The translations under genes and the position numbers were made by a program. Under the pieces are notes generated by a model, which was not told where the DNA came from, did not search any database, and saw only the letters and a program-made list of their open reading frames with translations. From assembly GCA_020633825.1 (NCBI GenBank), contig JACKCV010000003.1:434001-498000 (forward strand): a DNA stretch of 64,000 bases, given 5' to 3'. Shown here piece by piece: positions 44,663-52,189 of this stretch. The DNA comes from Fibrobacteria bacterium. GTDB lineage: Bacteria > Fibrobacterota > Fibrobacteria > UBA5070. Position 1 is the stretch's first letter. Every line of letters begins with the position of its first letter.

Positions 44663-44871
44663 TCGACGCCCCCCTCATCCAAGTGAACGATGATCTCGTC
44701 AAACTCCGGAAGTTGGGATCCAAGGAGATGTGCGCGATCCTTGGACCAGCGGCAACGAAGCCTCCGGAACTGCCGGATCAGACGATCGATCTCCGAGGAG
44801 CGGAGCGGGGGCGATGAAGGGCGTGGCTTCACAGGTTCTCCTGCCGTTGCGGCGTGAAAAACCGAGATCAA
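44656..44871 (-). CDS. Small ORF in the TnpA position of IS66 copy 2
   Basis: A 71-residue ORF differing from copy 1 at two positions (A for T in 'KDRAHLLG', L for P in 'GSQLPEF'). The differences show that the two IS66 copies are not the product of a very recent perfect duplication. Confidence 0.5.
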   Translation of the reverse strand: MISVFHAATAGEPVKPRPSSPPLRSSEIDRLIRQFRRLRCRWSKDRAHLLGSQLPEFDEIIVHLDEGGVEC

Positions 44872-44914
44872 TTCGCGAAAGCCATTCCTGGAGAGGGGAT
44901 CACCGAGGGGTTAC

Positions 44915-45253
44915 AACCGGAAGCCGGTTCCAGAGATGCATCATCCAGTACGTCCGCGGCTCCACCGCGGGATCGATGGGATGCCTCACCACGGCTTCGA
45001 TCCAATCGACGCCGTACAAGTCCAGCGGCGACAGGATCCGGTAGGCATGCGGCGAGAAGACGCCCGCCGGCAAGGAATGGAAATCCGTCCATTGGAAGGG
45101 ATCGGGGATGGGCCGGGCCAGCTTGAGTTCCACCGGTCGCTCGGTGCGGACGGAAACCCCGCGCCCGAAGGGAAGGTTCGATTCCCCCCAGCAGAACAGC
45201 GGATGTACCTCGCTGCTTTTCCTCTCGAGCACGTAGTAGTCGTCTTGCAGCAT
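44915..45253 (-). pseudogene. Immunity-protein-like gene (Imm11/Imm43, DUF1629-type), 3' end cut by IS66
   Basis: The minus-strand frame starts at the ATG at 45253 behind a strong AGGAGGAG and reads 'MLQDDYYVLERKSSEVHPLF', 'SNLPFGRGVSVRTERPVELK', 'DFHSLPAGVFSPHAYRILSP' and 'YGVDWIEAVVRHPIDPAV', then 'YWMMHLWNRLPV' before running into IS66 copy 2. The pattern (D-Y-Y start, D-F near the middle, L..L..YGVD, Y...) is that of DUF1629-type immunity proteins of polymorphic toxins. About 113 native residues remain. The matching toxin is not in the window, so it is an orphan, possibly a leftover from an excised toxin locus. Confidence 0.6.
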
Positions 45254-45291
45254 GCTCCTCCTCGGGAGATTCTTCGTCGCGGTACGATACG

Positions 45292-45328
45292 AAAAAGGCA
45301 GCATCCCCCGATCGGGAGGTGCTGCCTT
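45292..45328 (-). terminator. Terminator of the GH10 xylanase gene
   Basis: On the minus strand the stem AAGGCAGCA...TGCTGCCTT with inner CCGATCGG is followed by TTTTT. It lies 75 bp downstream of the xylanase stop and before the immunity-like fragment. Confidence 0.85.
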
Positions 45329-45402
45329 CGCATCGCGCCCCGCAGAGGGGCGGAGGGAGCCGCATCCCACCCCGAAGGGGGAGATCGGCTCCGATGAAGC
45401 GC

Positions 45403-47103
45403 TTACTTGACCAGGTTGACCAGGACGCTGTGGGCGTCCTGGGTGCGGACCATGTACAGACCGCCGTTCAGATTGGAGGTCTGCATCTGGGCCTTGAGGT
45501 CGGAGAGGCTTCCGGCGTGGATGGAACGGAGGAGGGTTCCGCCGACGCTGTAGATGTCGAAGCTCTGTGGTCCCGAGACCAGATTCGACGTGTACTCGGA
45601 AACCCGGACGGGGAGACCGGCCTTGAAGACGATCTTGTCGAGGTTGGTGTAGTCGCCGGTGAAGGCGATCTTCAGGACATGCTTCCCGGTGGTCAGAGCC
45701 GGAGTGATCCCGCTGACGACGCTGTAGGTGTCCCAATCACCGCCGTTGGCGACCTTGATGGTGTCGGAGATGGGTTTGCCGTCGAGGAACAGGCGGAACG
45801 AGGATGCGTCGGATCCCGAAGCGACCGTGGCATCGAAGGAGTACTGTCCGGCGGTGCCGATGTTCACGGTGTATTCCAGCCATTCCCCGGCCGAAGTGTA
45901 ACCGACCGCGTATCCGCCGTTGGCGGCGACCACATCGACGTCGTTCTCGCGGTAGACGGCACCCTCGTTGCCCGCGTCCGCATCGTAATAGGACTGATTC
46001 TGTCCGCCGATGTCGTAGTTCTCGGCCTCGACCGTGCCCGGGAGGGCGATCTCACCCTTGAAGGGAGCCTGGGGGACGGTGTCGGGAGGAGTGACGGTTC
46101 CGCCGCTGAGACCGGTGCGGTTCACGCCCTTGTTGGTGGCCATGTACTCCTTCAGCCAGGTCATCGCGGGACGGTCGGCACCGTTCTTGATGATGCCCGA
46201 GTTGCCGTTGGTGGTCCAGGTGGCGCCGTAGATGTAGCCCCACAGGGTCACACCGGCGACGTAGTCGGCGTTCCAGAACTCGGGGATCTGTTCCGAGTAG
46301 CGCTGCTTCTGGAGGGCGTCGTTGTCGGTTCCGATGTCGTATTCGGTGATGTAGAGGGGCATGCCGACACCGTCGTGGATCTTCTTCAGGGCCGCCTTGA
46401 AGGACGCTGCGTCCATGTCGGTCAGGTCGTGACCCTGCTGCCCGTAGGCGTCCACGGGAGCTCCGGCGGCCTTGATCTTCTTGACCAGGTCGATGCCTTC
46501 GTTGATCTGCCAGCGGAAGGTGTTGTAGTCGTTGTAGATCAGGATGGCGTTCGGCCAGCGCTCGCGGGCCATCTTGAAGGCCGTGGTCACGAACTTGTAG
46601 TCGCCGTTGTTGTCGCCGCCCAAGGCCTGGATGATCTTGGTCTTGGGGTAGTTCGAGTGGTACTGGTTGTTCCCGGTGCGGATGGCCTCGTTCACCACGT
46701 CGATCATTTCCAGATCGGGGAATTCCTTCTTGACCGCATCGAACCACTTTGTGATGGCCGAAAGCGTCGCGGCCTGGTCCTTGGATTCCAGCCAGCTCGG
46801 GTACTGGGACCCCCACACCAGGGCGTGGAACTTGAAGTGCCCGCCGTTGTTCTTGGCCCAGTTGTAGGCATTGCGGCAACCCGTGAAGTTGTAGGTCCCT
46901 TCACGCCCTTCGATGGACCCCCACTTGCACTCGTTCTCCGCGGTGATCTGGTTCCAGTAGGTTCCGAAATCGGAGCGGACCTGGCCATTGGTGGTGATGT
47001 TGCCGAGGAACTTGGAGGCTCCGCTGGCCAGAGGCGCGGCGCTGGCGGCTCCAGGCAGGAGCATTCCTGCCGCGATCAAGAGGGAAAAGCTTTCAGCGCG
47101 CAT
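45403..47103 (-). CDS. Secreted GH10 endo-beta-1,4-xylanase with CBM6 and C-terminal tail
   Basis: A 566-residue extracellular xylanase. Signal peptide FSLLIAAGMLLPGAASA. The GH10 domain (about 25-345) has 'ITAENECKWGSIEG', acid/base Glu in 'MIDVVNEAIRTG' (about 138) and nucleophile Glu in 'LYITEYDIGTDND' (about 253). A CBM6 follows (about 355-480: 'GTVEAENYDIGGQ', 'VGYTSAGEWLEYTVN'), then a tail ending 'NLNGGLYMVRTQDAHSVLVN', as in Fibrobacter-like secreted enzymes. AAAGGA precedes the ATG. It cuts the xylan backbone and is the endo-acting enzyme of the local xylan cluster. Confidence 0.96.
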   Translation of the reverse strand: MRAESFSLLIAAGMLLPGAASAAPLASGASKFLGNITTNGQVRSDFGTYWNQITAENECKWGSIEGREGTYNFTGCRNAYNWAKNNGGHFKFHALVWGSQYPSWLESKDQAATLSAITKWFDAVKKEFPDLEMIDVVNEAIRTGNNQYHSNYPKTKIIQALGGDNNGDYKFVTTAFKMARERWPNAILIYNDYNTFRWQINEGIDLVKKIKAAGAPVDAYGQQGHDLTDMDAASFKAALKKIHDGVGMPLYITEYDIGTDNDALQKQRYSEQIPEFWNADYVAGVTLWGYIYGATWTTNGNSGIIKNGADRPAMTWLKEYMATNKGVNRTGLSGGTVTPPDTVPQAPFKGEIALPGTVEAENYDIGGQNQSYYDADAGNEGAVYRENDVDVVAANGGYAVGYTSAGEWLEYTVNIGTAGQYSFDATVASGSDASSFRLFLDGKPISDTIKVANGGDWDTYSVVSGITPALTTGKHVLKIAFTGDYTNLDKIVFKAGLPVRVSEYTSNLVSGPQSFDIYSVGGTLLRSIHAGSLSDLKAQMQTSNLNGGLYMVRTQDAHSVLVNLVK

Positions 47104-47416
47104 GGGACATCCTTTGTTGAACCGAACGGAAACCAGACCTAGGTCGAAGCTATGCCGCCGGATGCGGACGAACTCGCAATTGCAGGAAGGCCTCATTGAC
47201 ATTTTTTCAAAGCCCAGGACACGAGAAGGCCCCCGCTTTCCCGCGGAGCTGATCCGGCCGCCATCCTTGGCTCCCGCAGCCCCGGAAAACGGGATCGGTG
47301 GCCCCTCGAGAAGAATCGAAGCCGTGGAGGTCCAGATCCTTTCTTCTTTCTTTGAGAAAGCTCCTGCCCCTCTCTCGGGGCCCGGCGCGGTTCCATCCTC
47401 GAAGGATCCCTCCCCC
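47104..47416. other. Divergent spacer between xylanase and acetyltransferase genes
   Basis: A 313-bp region that must hold the minus-strand xylanase promoter and the plus-strand GNAT promoter. It contains an AT-rich patch (attgacattttttcaaagc, 47195-47214). No operator palindrome or gene can be supported. Confidence 0.4.
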
Positions 47417-48061
47417 ATGGACTTCATTCTCCGTCCCGAATGTTCCTCAGACCACCGAGACACCGAGGAACTCACCCGAAAGGCCTTCTGGAACCTCTAC
47501 AAGCCAGGATGCGACGAGCACTACCTCGCACATATCGTGCGCAATCATCCCGATTTCCTTCGGGAGTGGAGCTTCGTTGCCTTGATGGAGGGGAAAATCG
47601 TCGGTTCGATCTTCACCACCAAGTCGCGCATCCGCAACACCGAAGGGAAAACGCTCGAAACCATTTCCTTCGGGCCGATCTGTGTCGAGCCATCGCTTCA
47701 AAGGCGCGGAATCGGGACCGCACTCCTCGAACGCCTGATCGAGTTGGCTCGAAATGCCGGATATCCCGCCCTGATCACCTACGGAGACCCCCACAACTAC
47801 TGCAAACATGGATTCCGCAACGGCAAGGATCACGGGATCAGCGACAGAGAGGGCAAATACCCCTTGGGGCTCCTGGTCCTCGAACTCGAAAAGGGTTTTG
47901 GCGGAGGCCAACACTGGACCTTCCACGAAAGCTCGGCCTACGAATTCGATCCTGACGAGGCCGAGGTCTTCGATCGCACCTTTCCGCCTTGGGAAAAGCA
48001 CCACCATCACAGCCAGGAATTGTTCCACATCCTGGTCCGGAGCTACCTGATCGACGATTGA
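47417..48061 (+). CDS. GNAT-family N-acetyltransferase
   Basis: A 214-residue cytoplasmic acetyltransferase. The GNAT core is clear: 'FVALMEGKIVGSIFTTKSRI', 'ISFGPICVEPSLQRRGIGTA' (acetyl-CoA-binding V.P..Q..GIG) and 'LLERLIELARNAGYPALITY' with 'YGDPHNYCKHGFRNG'. The ATG at 47417 has GAAGGA about 10 nt upstream; in-frame upstream sequence lies over the xylanase gene. Substrate unknown. It converges on the next gene with 9 bp between stops. Confidence 0.88.
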   Translation: MDFILRPECSSDHRDTEELTRKAFWNLYKPGCDEHYLAHIVRNHPDFLREWSFVALMEGKIVGSIFTTKSRIRNTEGKTLETISFGPICVEPSLQRRGIGTALLERLIELARNAGYPALITYGDPHNYCKHGFRNGKDHGISDREGKYPLGLLVLELEKGFGGGQHWTFHESSAYEFDPDEAEVFDRTFPPWEKHHHHSQELFHILVRSYLIDD

Positions 48062-48070
48062 TCGTCGGGT

Positions 48071-50341
48071 TCACCGCTGGAGGGGGCGCCAAGTCCTGGG
48101 CATGACATGGAAGCCCTTGCGTTTCTTGCGCGCTTGCAAAGCTTGATCCACCTGTTTCGCGCGCGGATCCGAATCCCAGGCCGTTCGCGCGTCCCCGGAA
48201 GGAATGGACAGGGGCGGGAACAGAACCACGAACTCGTAGTCATCCAGGAGGGTGGGCTTTCGAACAATCATTTCGTCCGACAAGAAATCCACCTGGGCGG
48301 ACCCCGACAGCTCCTTGGCCGCCCGGTTCAAACGCGCGTAATCCCGGGGCGAACAGCGCCTTTCCTCCTCGCATTGCAGCTTGGCAGCCGCGTTCACATA
48401 GATGGCCGCCCGAACCTTCTCCCGCGCATCCCCTTCGCGGGGGTGTCCCACCAGCGAAGGACGCGTGCTCGGGGAAAAATCCACCCAATGCTTGTGAAGT
48501 TCCTCCAAGGCGGCGCGAGGATCGTCCTTGGGCCCACCGATGAGTTTGGACCATCCGGTCCCGTTCAACGAAGGCTCCGGACCGTCGGCGATCCAATGGG
48601 AGGGCCAGTTCGTGTAATTCATTCCGCAGGCCCCCAAGCGCATCGCGGCAATCGCCTCCGCGAGATAGTGGGCGGCGTTCTCGCGACCGGAAGGGTAGCC
48701 GTCCGATCGCAGGAAACGGAGATCCCATGCATTGGTGGCGGTGACCGTTTCGGGAACCCCATCCCGATTGACATCCACCTCCACGCGATGGAGCCCCATC
48801 TCGGGGTAGAGCCAGAGAGAGTCCTCGCGGTCGCGCGAGGCCTGATCGACATACCGCCAGGAGGTGGTGGGACCGGAATAATCCATGCGCCATTGCGCAC
48901 CCGCCAAACGCGCCGTGGAGGCCACCACTCCCAACTGATCCTCGATGGCGACGGAATCGTTGTACGGGGGAGCCGGCGGCATCCAGGAACTCTGCAGGAG
49001 GTCAACCCCGCTCGTGGTGTAGAAGAGGTACGGCTCCAGGATCCCCGTTCCCCAGGTGGGCAGGTTCGGGTGCGCGTAGAAACTCACCAGGATCCGCGGA
49101 TCGGAATGTTTCACCGTGGAGACCAGGGTGCGGGTAGCCTGCGCCCAGATGGCATTCATGGCCTGGTAGTAGCGATACCGGGCGGGAAACGACGCGGCTT
49201 CCCGGCGCGTGTACCTCGCCCCTTCGGCGTCGAAGGAAATGAATTGCCAATCGTTCCCGGCCGAAAAAGGTCTGCCGTGCACTCCCCGTTTCGCATTGGT
49301 GTTGGCATTCACGATGCTGAATTCCCCGGCATCCAGCCAATTCACCAAGGTCACTTCGTGGATTGGGGAGTGGGGCGCCAGGGAGCGGACGGCCTGGAGC
49401 ATGATGCTGAGATTCGCGGCTACGAAGGCCTTCATCACCGGCTTGGAGAAATCGAAGGTGTAGTCGTCGAACCGCTCGTCTTCCCACCTCCCCAGCCGCG
49501 CGCGCAAATTCCTGCGGGATTTCGCCGGACACTCGGCGGTCTTGACGAGTTTCCCGGAGGCGGAATCGATGGGGTACCCATCGAGGAATCGGGAGGTCCC
49601 GTGGTCCAGACAGGGGTCCCCGACCAAGGTCTCCAGCTCCCGGTGGTCCTGGGCGCTCAACGTCAGGACCTTGGCCGATTCCAGGCGTTTGATCTCCGCG
49701 AGGAAGCCTTTGAGGACCTCCGGCGCGCCCTTCCAGACCAGGAGAATGTCGTTGTGGATCTTGGCGTTGGGGGAAAAGACCAGACGCAGGCGCATGGGAT
49801 CCGAGATATGGTCGCGATTGAACCTCTCGATGAGCTTCATCCATCGCTCGGCGTACTCGAAAGGCGCGAAGAAGGAGGACTGGATCGAGAAGATCCGCAC
49901 GCCCTTCCGGTAGGCCCCGTCCAGAACCGCACCCATGTACTGCTGGATGTCCTTCGTGCAGGAGTCGCCCTTGGTTCGGGAAACCAGACACCGATAGGCG
50001 AGATCGTTCAAGTCGGGATGCGCCTCGAAGGCGACCGGGGCCGGATCGGAAGACTTCCACGTCTCGATGGCGAGCAGTTCCGCCTGGAATCGCGGCATGT
50101 ACAGGAACGCACCTCGGGCGGGATCGGTGGAACACTCCGCGGACCGGAGCTTGGCGGGGAACACCAAGCTCGCAACCAGGATCAGACCGGCGAGGAGTCT
50201 CCGAGACGACCTCGAGGAGGGGCGACCTCCGTGAGCCTGGCCTGCCGGGGCCGCCGGTCTCTTTCGGGAAAGCCTCGCGGAATCCGATGCCGATGGCTTG
50301 GCCAAATGCGCCTCCCCGTTCAAACCACCCAAGGTAGGCAT
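48071..50341 (-). CDS. Large secreted protein of unknown function in the xylan cluster
   Basis: A 756-residue protein. A 48-residue polar, Arg-rich N-terminus precedes a hydrophobic stretch (LLAGLILVASLVFPAKLRSA), so it is exported or anchored; no later start codon is available. No family recognised. Motifs such as 'GVRIFSIQSSFFAPFEYAER', 'VTLVNWLDAGEFSIVNANTN', 'RILVSFYAHPNLPTWGTGIL' and 'LYPEMGLHRVEVDVNRDGVP' suggest a (beta/alpha)8-like enzyme with exposed aromatic and acidic residues, as in glycoside hydrolases. Its place between a xylanase and a CE1 esterase supports a polysaccharide role, but catalytic residues cannot be assigned. Confidence 0.6.
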   Translation of the reverse strand: MPTLGGLNGEAHLAKPSASDSARLSRKRPAAPAGQAHGGRPSSRSSRRLLAGLILVASLVFPAKLRSAECSTDPARGAFLYMPRFQAELLAIETWKSSDPAPVAFEAHPDLNDLAYRCLVSRTKGDSCTKDIQQYMGAVLDGAYRKGVRIFSIQSSFFAPFEYAERWMKLIERFNRDHISDPMRLRLVFSPNAKIHNDILLVWKGAPEVLKGFLAEIKRLESAKVLTLSAQDHRELETLVGDPCLDHGTSRFLDGYPIDSASGKLVKTAECPAKSRRNLRARLGRWEDERFDDYTFDFSKPVMKAFVAANLSIMLQAVRSLAPHSPIHEVTLVNWLDAGEFSIVNANTNAKRGVHGRPFSAGNDWQFISFDAEGARYTRREAASFPARYRYYQAMNAIWAQATRTLVSTVKHSDPRILVSFYAHPNLPTWGTGILEPYLFYTTSGVDLLQSSWMPPAPPYNDSVAIEDQLGVVASTARLAGAQWRMDYSGPTTSWRYVDQASRDREDSLWLYPEMGLHRVEVDVNRDGVPETVTATNAWDLRFLRSDGYPSGRENAAHYLAEAIAAMRLGACGMNYTNWPSHWIADGPEPSLNGTGWSKLIGGPKDDPRAALEELHKHWVDFSPSTRPSLVGHPREGDAREKVRAAIYVNAAAKLQCEEERRCSPRDYARLNRAAKELSGSAQVDFLSDEMIVRKPTLLDDYEFVVLFPPLSIPSGDARTAWDSDPRAKQVDQALQARKKRKGFHVMPRTWRPLQR

Positions 50342-50491
50342 CCTCCCCGATGCCCTCTCCCCCTTTGAAGAGAGGGGAGGTGAGGTCTGCGTCGGTTCAG
50401 GTCGGATGCCGTCCCCGTGGGTGGTCGGCGGTATGGCTTTCCTGCTTGCTCACCGAAGTCCGATTCGGTGCGGATCCCTGAGGGCGGCCTT

Positions 50492-50514
50492 GTCCGTCCC
50501 TGTTGGGGACGGAC
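50492..50514 (-). terminator. Hairpin downstream of the CE1 esterase gene
   Basis: Stem GTCCGTCCC / GGGGACGGAC with a 4-nt loop, 33 bp past the esterase stop on the minus strand. It has no U-tract, so it may be a weak or RNA-stabilising terminator. Confidence 0.4.
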
Positions 50515-50546
50515 ATCCGTGCGTCGGAGTTGACCGAGGGCTTCGT

Positions 50547-52121
50547 TCAGGGGAGCACGGGGAAGGCGCGGAACTCGTGATCGGCCCCGTCGAGGAGCCG
50601 AGCCCGGTAGAGTCCCGCCGGAAGAATTCCTGTGAAGGCACGCCCCCCCGTCATCGGCACGGCGCGGCTGCGTCCCCGGGTGTCGAGGATCTGCAGCGTG
50701 CCCGATTCCAGGTTCGAGAGGTGGAGGGTCCCGTCGGCCCACGACAACCGACCGCGAAATGCTGGCGCCTTCGGCTGCACCCCGACGGCCACCGATTGGA
50801 TCGCGACGTTGTCGAGGTAGACGGTCCCGGTGGAGGCTCCGGCATTGAAGGTGATGCGCGCGTTGCTGTCGGTGGGGGCGGTCATGGTGAAGGTGTACGC
50901 GAACGAGGTCTTGGTGGTGGTGAGGTCGAAGCTCTGGAGGGCGGGCAGATAGCTCGCCCAGGGATCGTCGTCCTGCTCCACGTTGGCTTCCAAGGTTCGC
51001 GGCGAGGCGGCACGAGCGTCGAAGGTCACCCGGTACGACTTTCCTTGTTCGAGGATGATCCCCTTCTGGACGAGCTGGATCGAGCTGTTCGCATCGCCCA
51101 CGCTGTCGATCTCGATCTCGTATTCCCCGGCCACGACGCTTCCCCTGGCACCCCCGCCCCACACGTTGAAGTTCCATCCCATCGAACCTTGGTCGAACCC
51201 TCCGTTGTAGACGGTGTCGTGGCTGGCGGGAACGGACGGTAGAGGAACCACCTTGCCCTTGAGGCTCCACTGGCGCATGAAGTTCCAGGCTTCCCAGGTT
51301 CCATTGACGTCGAACGGCTTGCCCGTGAAGGCCGGATCCTCGTTCGCGTTCGCCTTGTCGGCAGTGGCCCAGTCGTGGATCATGCCGGTCACGGACAACA
51401 AGGCGAGTTCGCTGGTCTTCCCGTTCTTCTCGCAGGGCCCCCAGTATTCCATGAAGGATTGGGAGGGTTGCGCGATCTGCTTGGCATTCCTTCCGTTCAC
51501 GCCCTCGGGATAGGGTTTGGTCGTGACGGGATTGGCGGGACATCCGTACCGTGTCCGCTGGGAAGGAAGGAAATTGCCCACGAATCCGCTGTAGGAGACG
51601 AAGTCGTCGGCGGTGCCATGAATCTGGAGCGCAGGCACGTGGCGGACATCGGAACATCCCGACAATCCTCCCAGGGGATACCCGTTCCCCCCCACGATCG
51701 CGGCGATCTTGTCCGGGATCTTGCAGGCCAGATACCAACTCATCATGCCACCCATCGAGAACCCGGTCGCGTACACGCGGTCGAGGTCGATGTCGTACTT
51801 CTTGGACATCTCGTCGATGATGGCCACGATGAAATCCACGTCCTTGCTTCCACCGAGATCCCATTGCGAACCATCGCTGCCCGGGTAGGCCACCACGAAG
51901 TTCGCGGTGTCGGCAATGGCTTTGTAGTCCATCGCGCCCAGGCTCCACCAGATGCCCAGACCCATGCCGTGCATGGAGATCACCAACGCCGGCTTGTCGC
52001 GATTGTCCGGGGCGTAGATCGTCGCGGTGCGATCGCCCAACTTCAGGTCCCACTGGGTCCCGGCCAAGGACGCACTCGCCGCGACCAGGACCGGGATCAT
52101 CCACTTCCATTTGCCTGACAT
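50547..52121 (-). CDS. Secreted CE1-type esterase (acetylxylan/feruloyl esterase) with CBM
   Basis: A 524-residue extracellular esterase. Signal peptide MIPVLVAASASLAG after the ATG at 52121, with GAGAGGAAC upstream. The alpha/beta-hydrolase domain (about 22-300) has 'LVISMHGMGLGIWW', nucleophile Ser in 'VYATGFSMGGMMSWYLAC' (about 123), Asp in 'QIHGTADDFVSY' and His in 'TGMIHDWATAD', the LpqC/CE1 pattern. Residues about 305-440 are a CBM4/9-like sandwich almost the same as that in the next enzyme ('WNFNVWGGGARGSVVAGEYE'). The C-terminal tail ends '...LPAGLYRARLL'. It should remove acetyl or feruloyl groups so GH10/GH30 can act. Confidence 0.9.
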   Translation of the reverse strand: MSGKWKWMIPVLVAASASLAGTQWDLKLGDRTATIYAPDNRDKPALVISMHGMGLGIWWSLGAMDYKAIADTANFVVAYPGSDGSQWDLGGSKDVDFIVAIIDEMSKKYDIDLDRVYATGFSMGGMMSWYLACKIPDKIAAIVGGNGYPLGGLSGCSDVRHVPALQIHGTADDFVSYSGFVGNFLPSQRTRYGCPANPVTTKPYPEGVNGRNAKQIAQPSQSFMEYWGPCEKNGKTSELALLSVTGMIHDWATADKANANEDPAFTGKPFDVNGTWEAWNFMRQWSLKGKVVPLPSVPASHDTVYNGGFDQGSMGWNFNVWGGGARGSVVAGEYEIEIDSVGDANSSIQLVQKGIILEQGKSYRVTFDARAASPRTLEANVEQDDDPWASYLPALQSFDLTTTKTSFAYTFTMTAPTDSNARITFNAGASTGTVYLDNVAIQSVAVGVQPKAPAFRGRLSWADGTLHLSNLESGTLQILDTRGRSRAVPMTGGRAFTGILPAGLYRARLLDGADHEFRAFPVLP

Positions 52122-52189
52122 GTTCCTCTCCCTCTTGGAAAACCCATCCACGGACTTCGAGCCCCTCGTTCGGACATTCTACCCGTCCC

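Larger units (their letters stand above)
42597..44914 (-). mobile_element. IS66-family element, copy 2, without target duplication
   Basis: A 2318-bp near-identical copy, offset exactly 2484 bp from copy 1, with only a few base differences seen. Left flank GTTCTATC lies in IS3 orfB; right flank AACCGGAA lies in an immunity-like gene. The flanks do not match, so the sequence between two original insertion sites was lost, probably by recombination between IS66 copies. Confidence 0.93.

Noticed and set aside
15365..44914. CRISPR array as an explanation for the repeated cores in the island
   Set aside because: The repeats are spaced by whole genes, form imperfect hairpins with GCCTAAC/GTTAGGC ends and vary in sequence, which fits attC rather than CRISPR.
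15365..44914. Integron integrase gene
   Set aside because: No tyrosine recombinase with the integrase patch was seen on either strand; the only recombinases are IS transposases.
45319..47142. 607-codon plus-strand open frame opposite the xylanase
   Set aside because: Val/Gly/Asp-rich antisense shadow of the GH10 gene.
48107..50368. 753-codon plus-strand open frame opposite the 756-residue protein
   Set aside because: Both strands are open. The minus strand has a hydrophobic export signal and normal residue mix, while the plus strand is Gly/Arg/His-rich without any domain.
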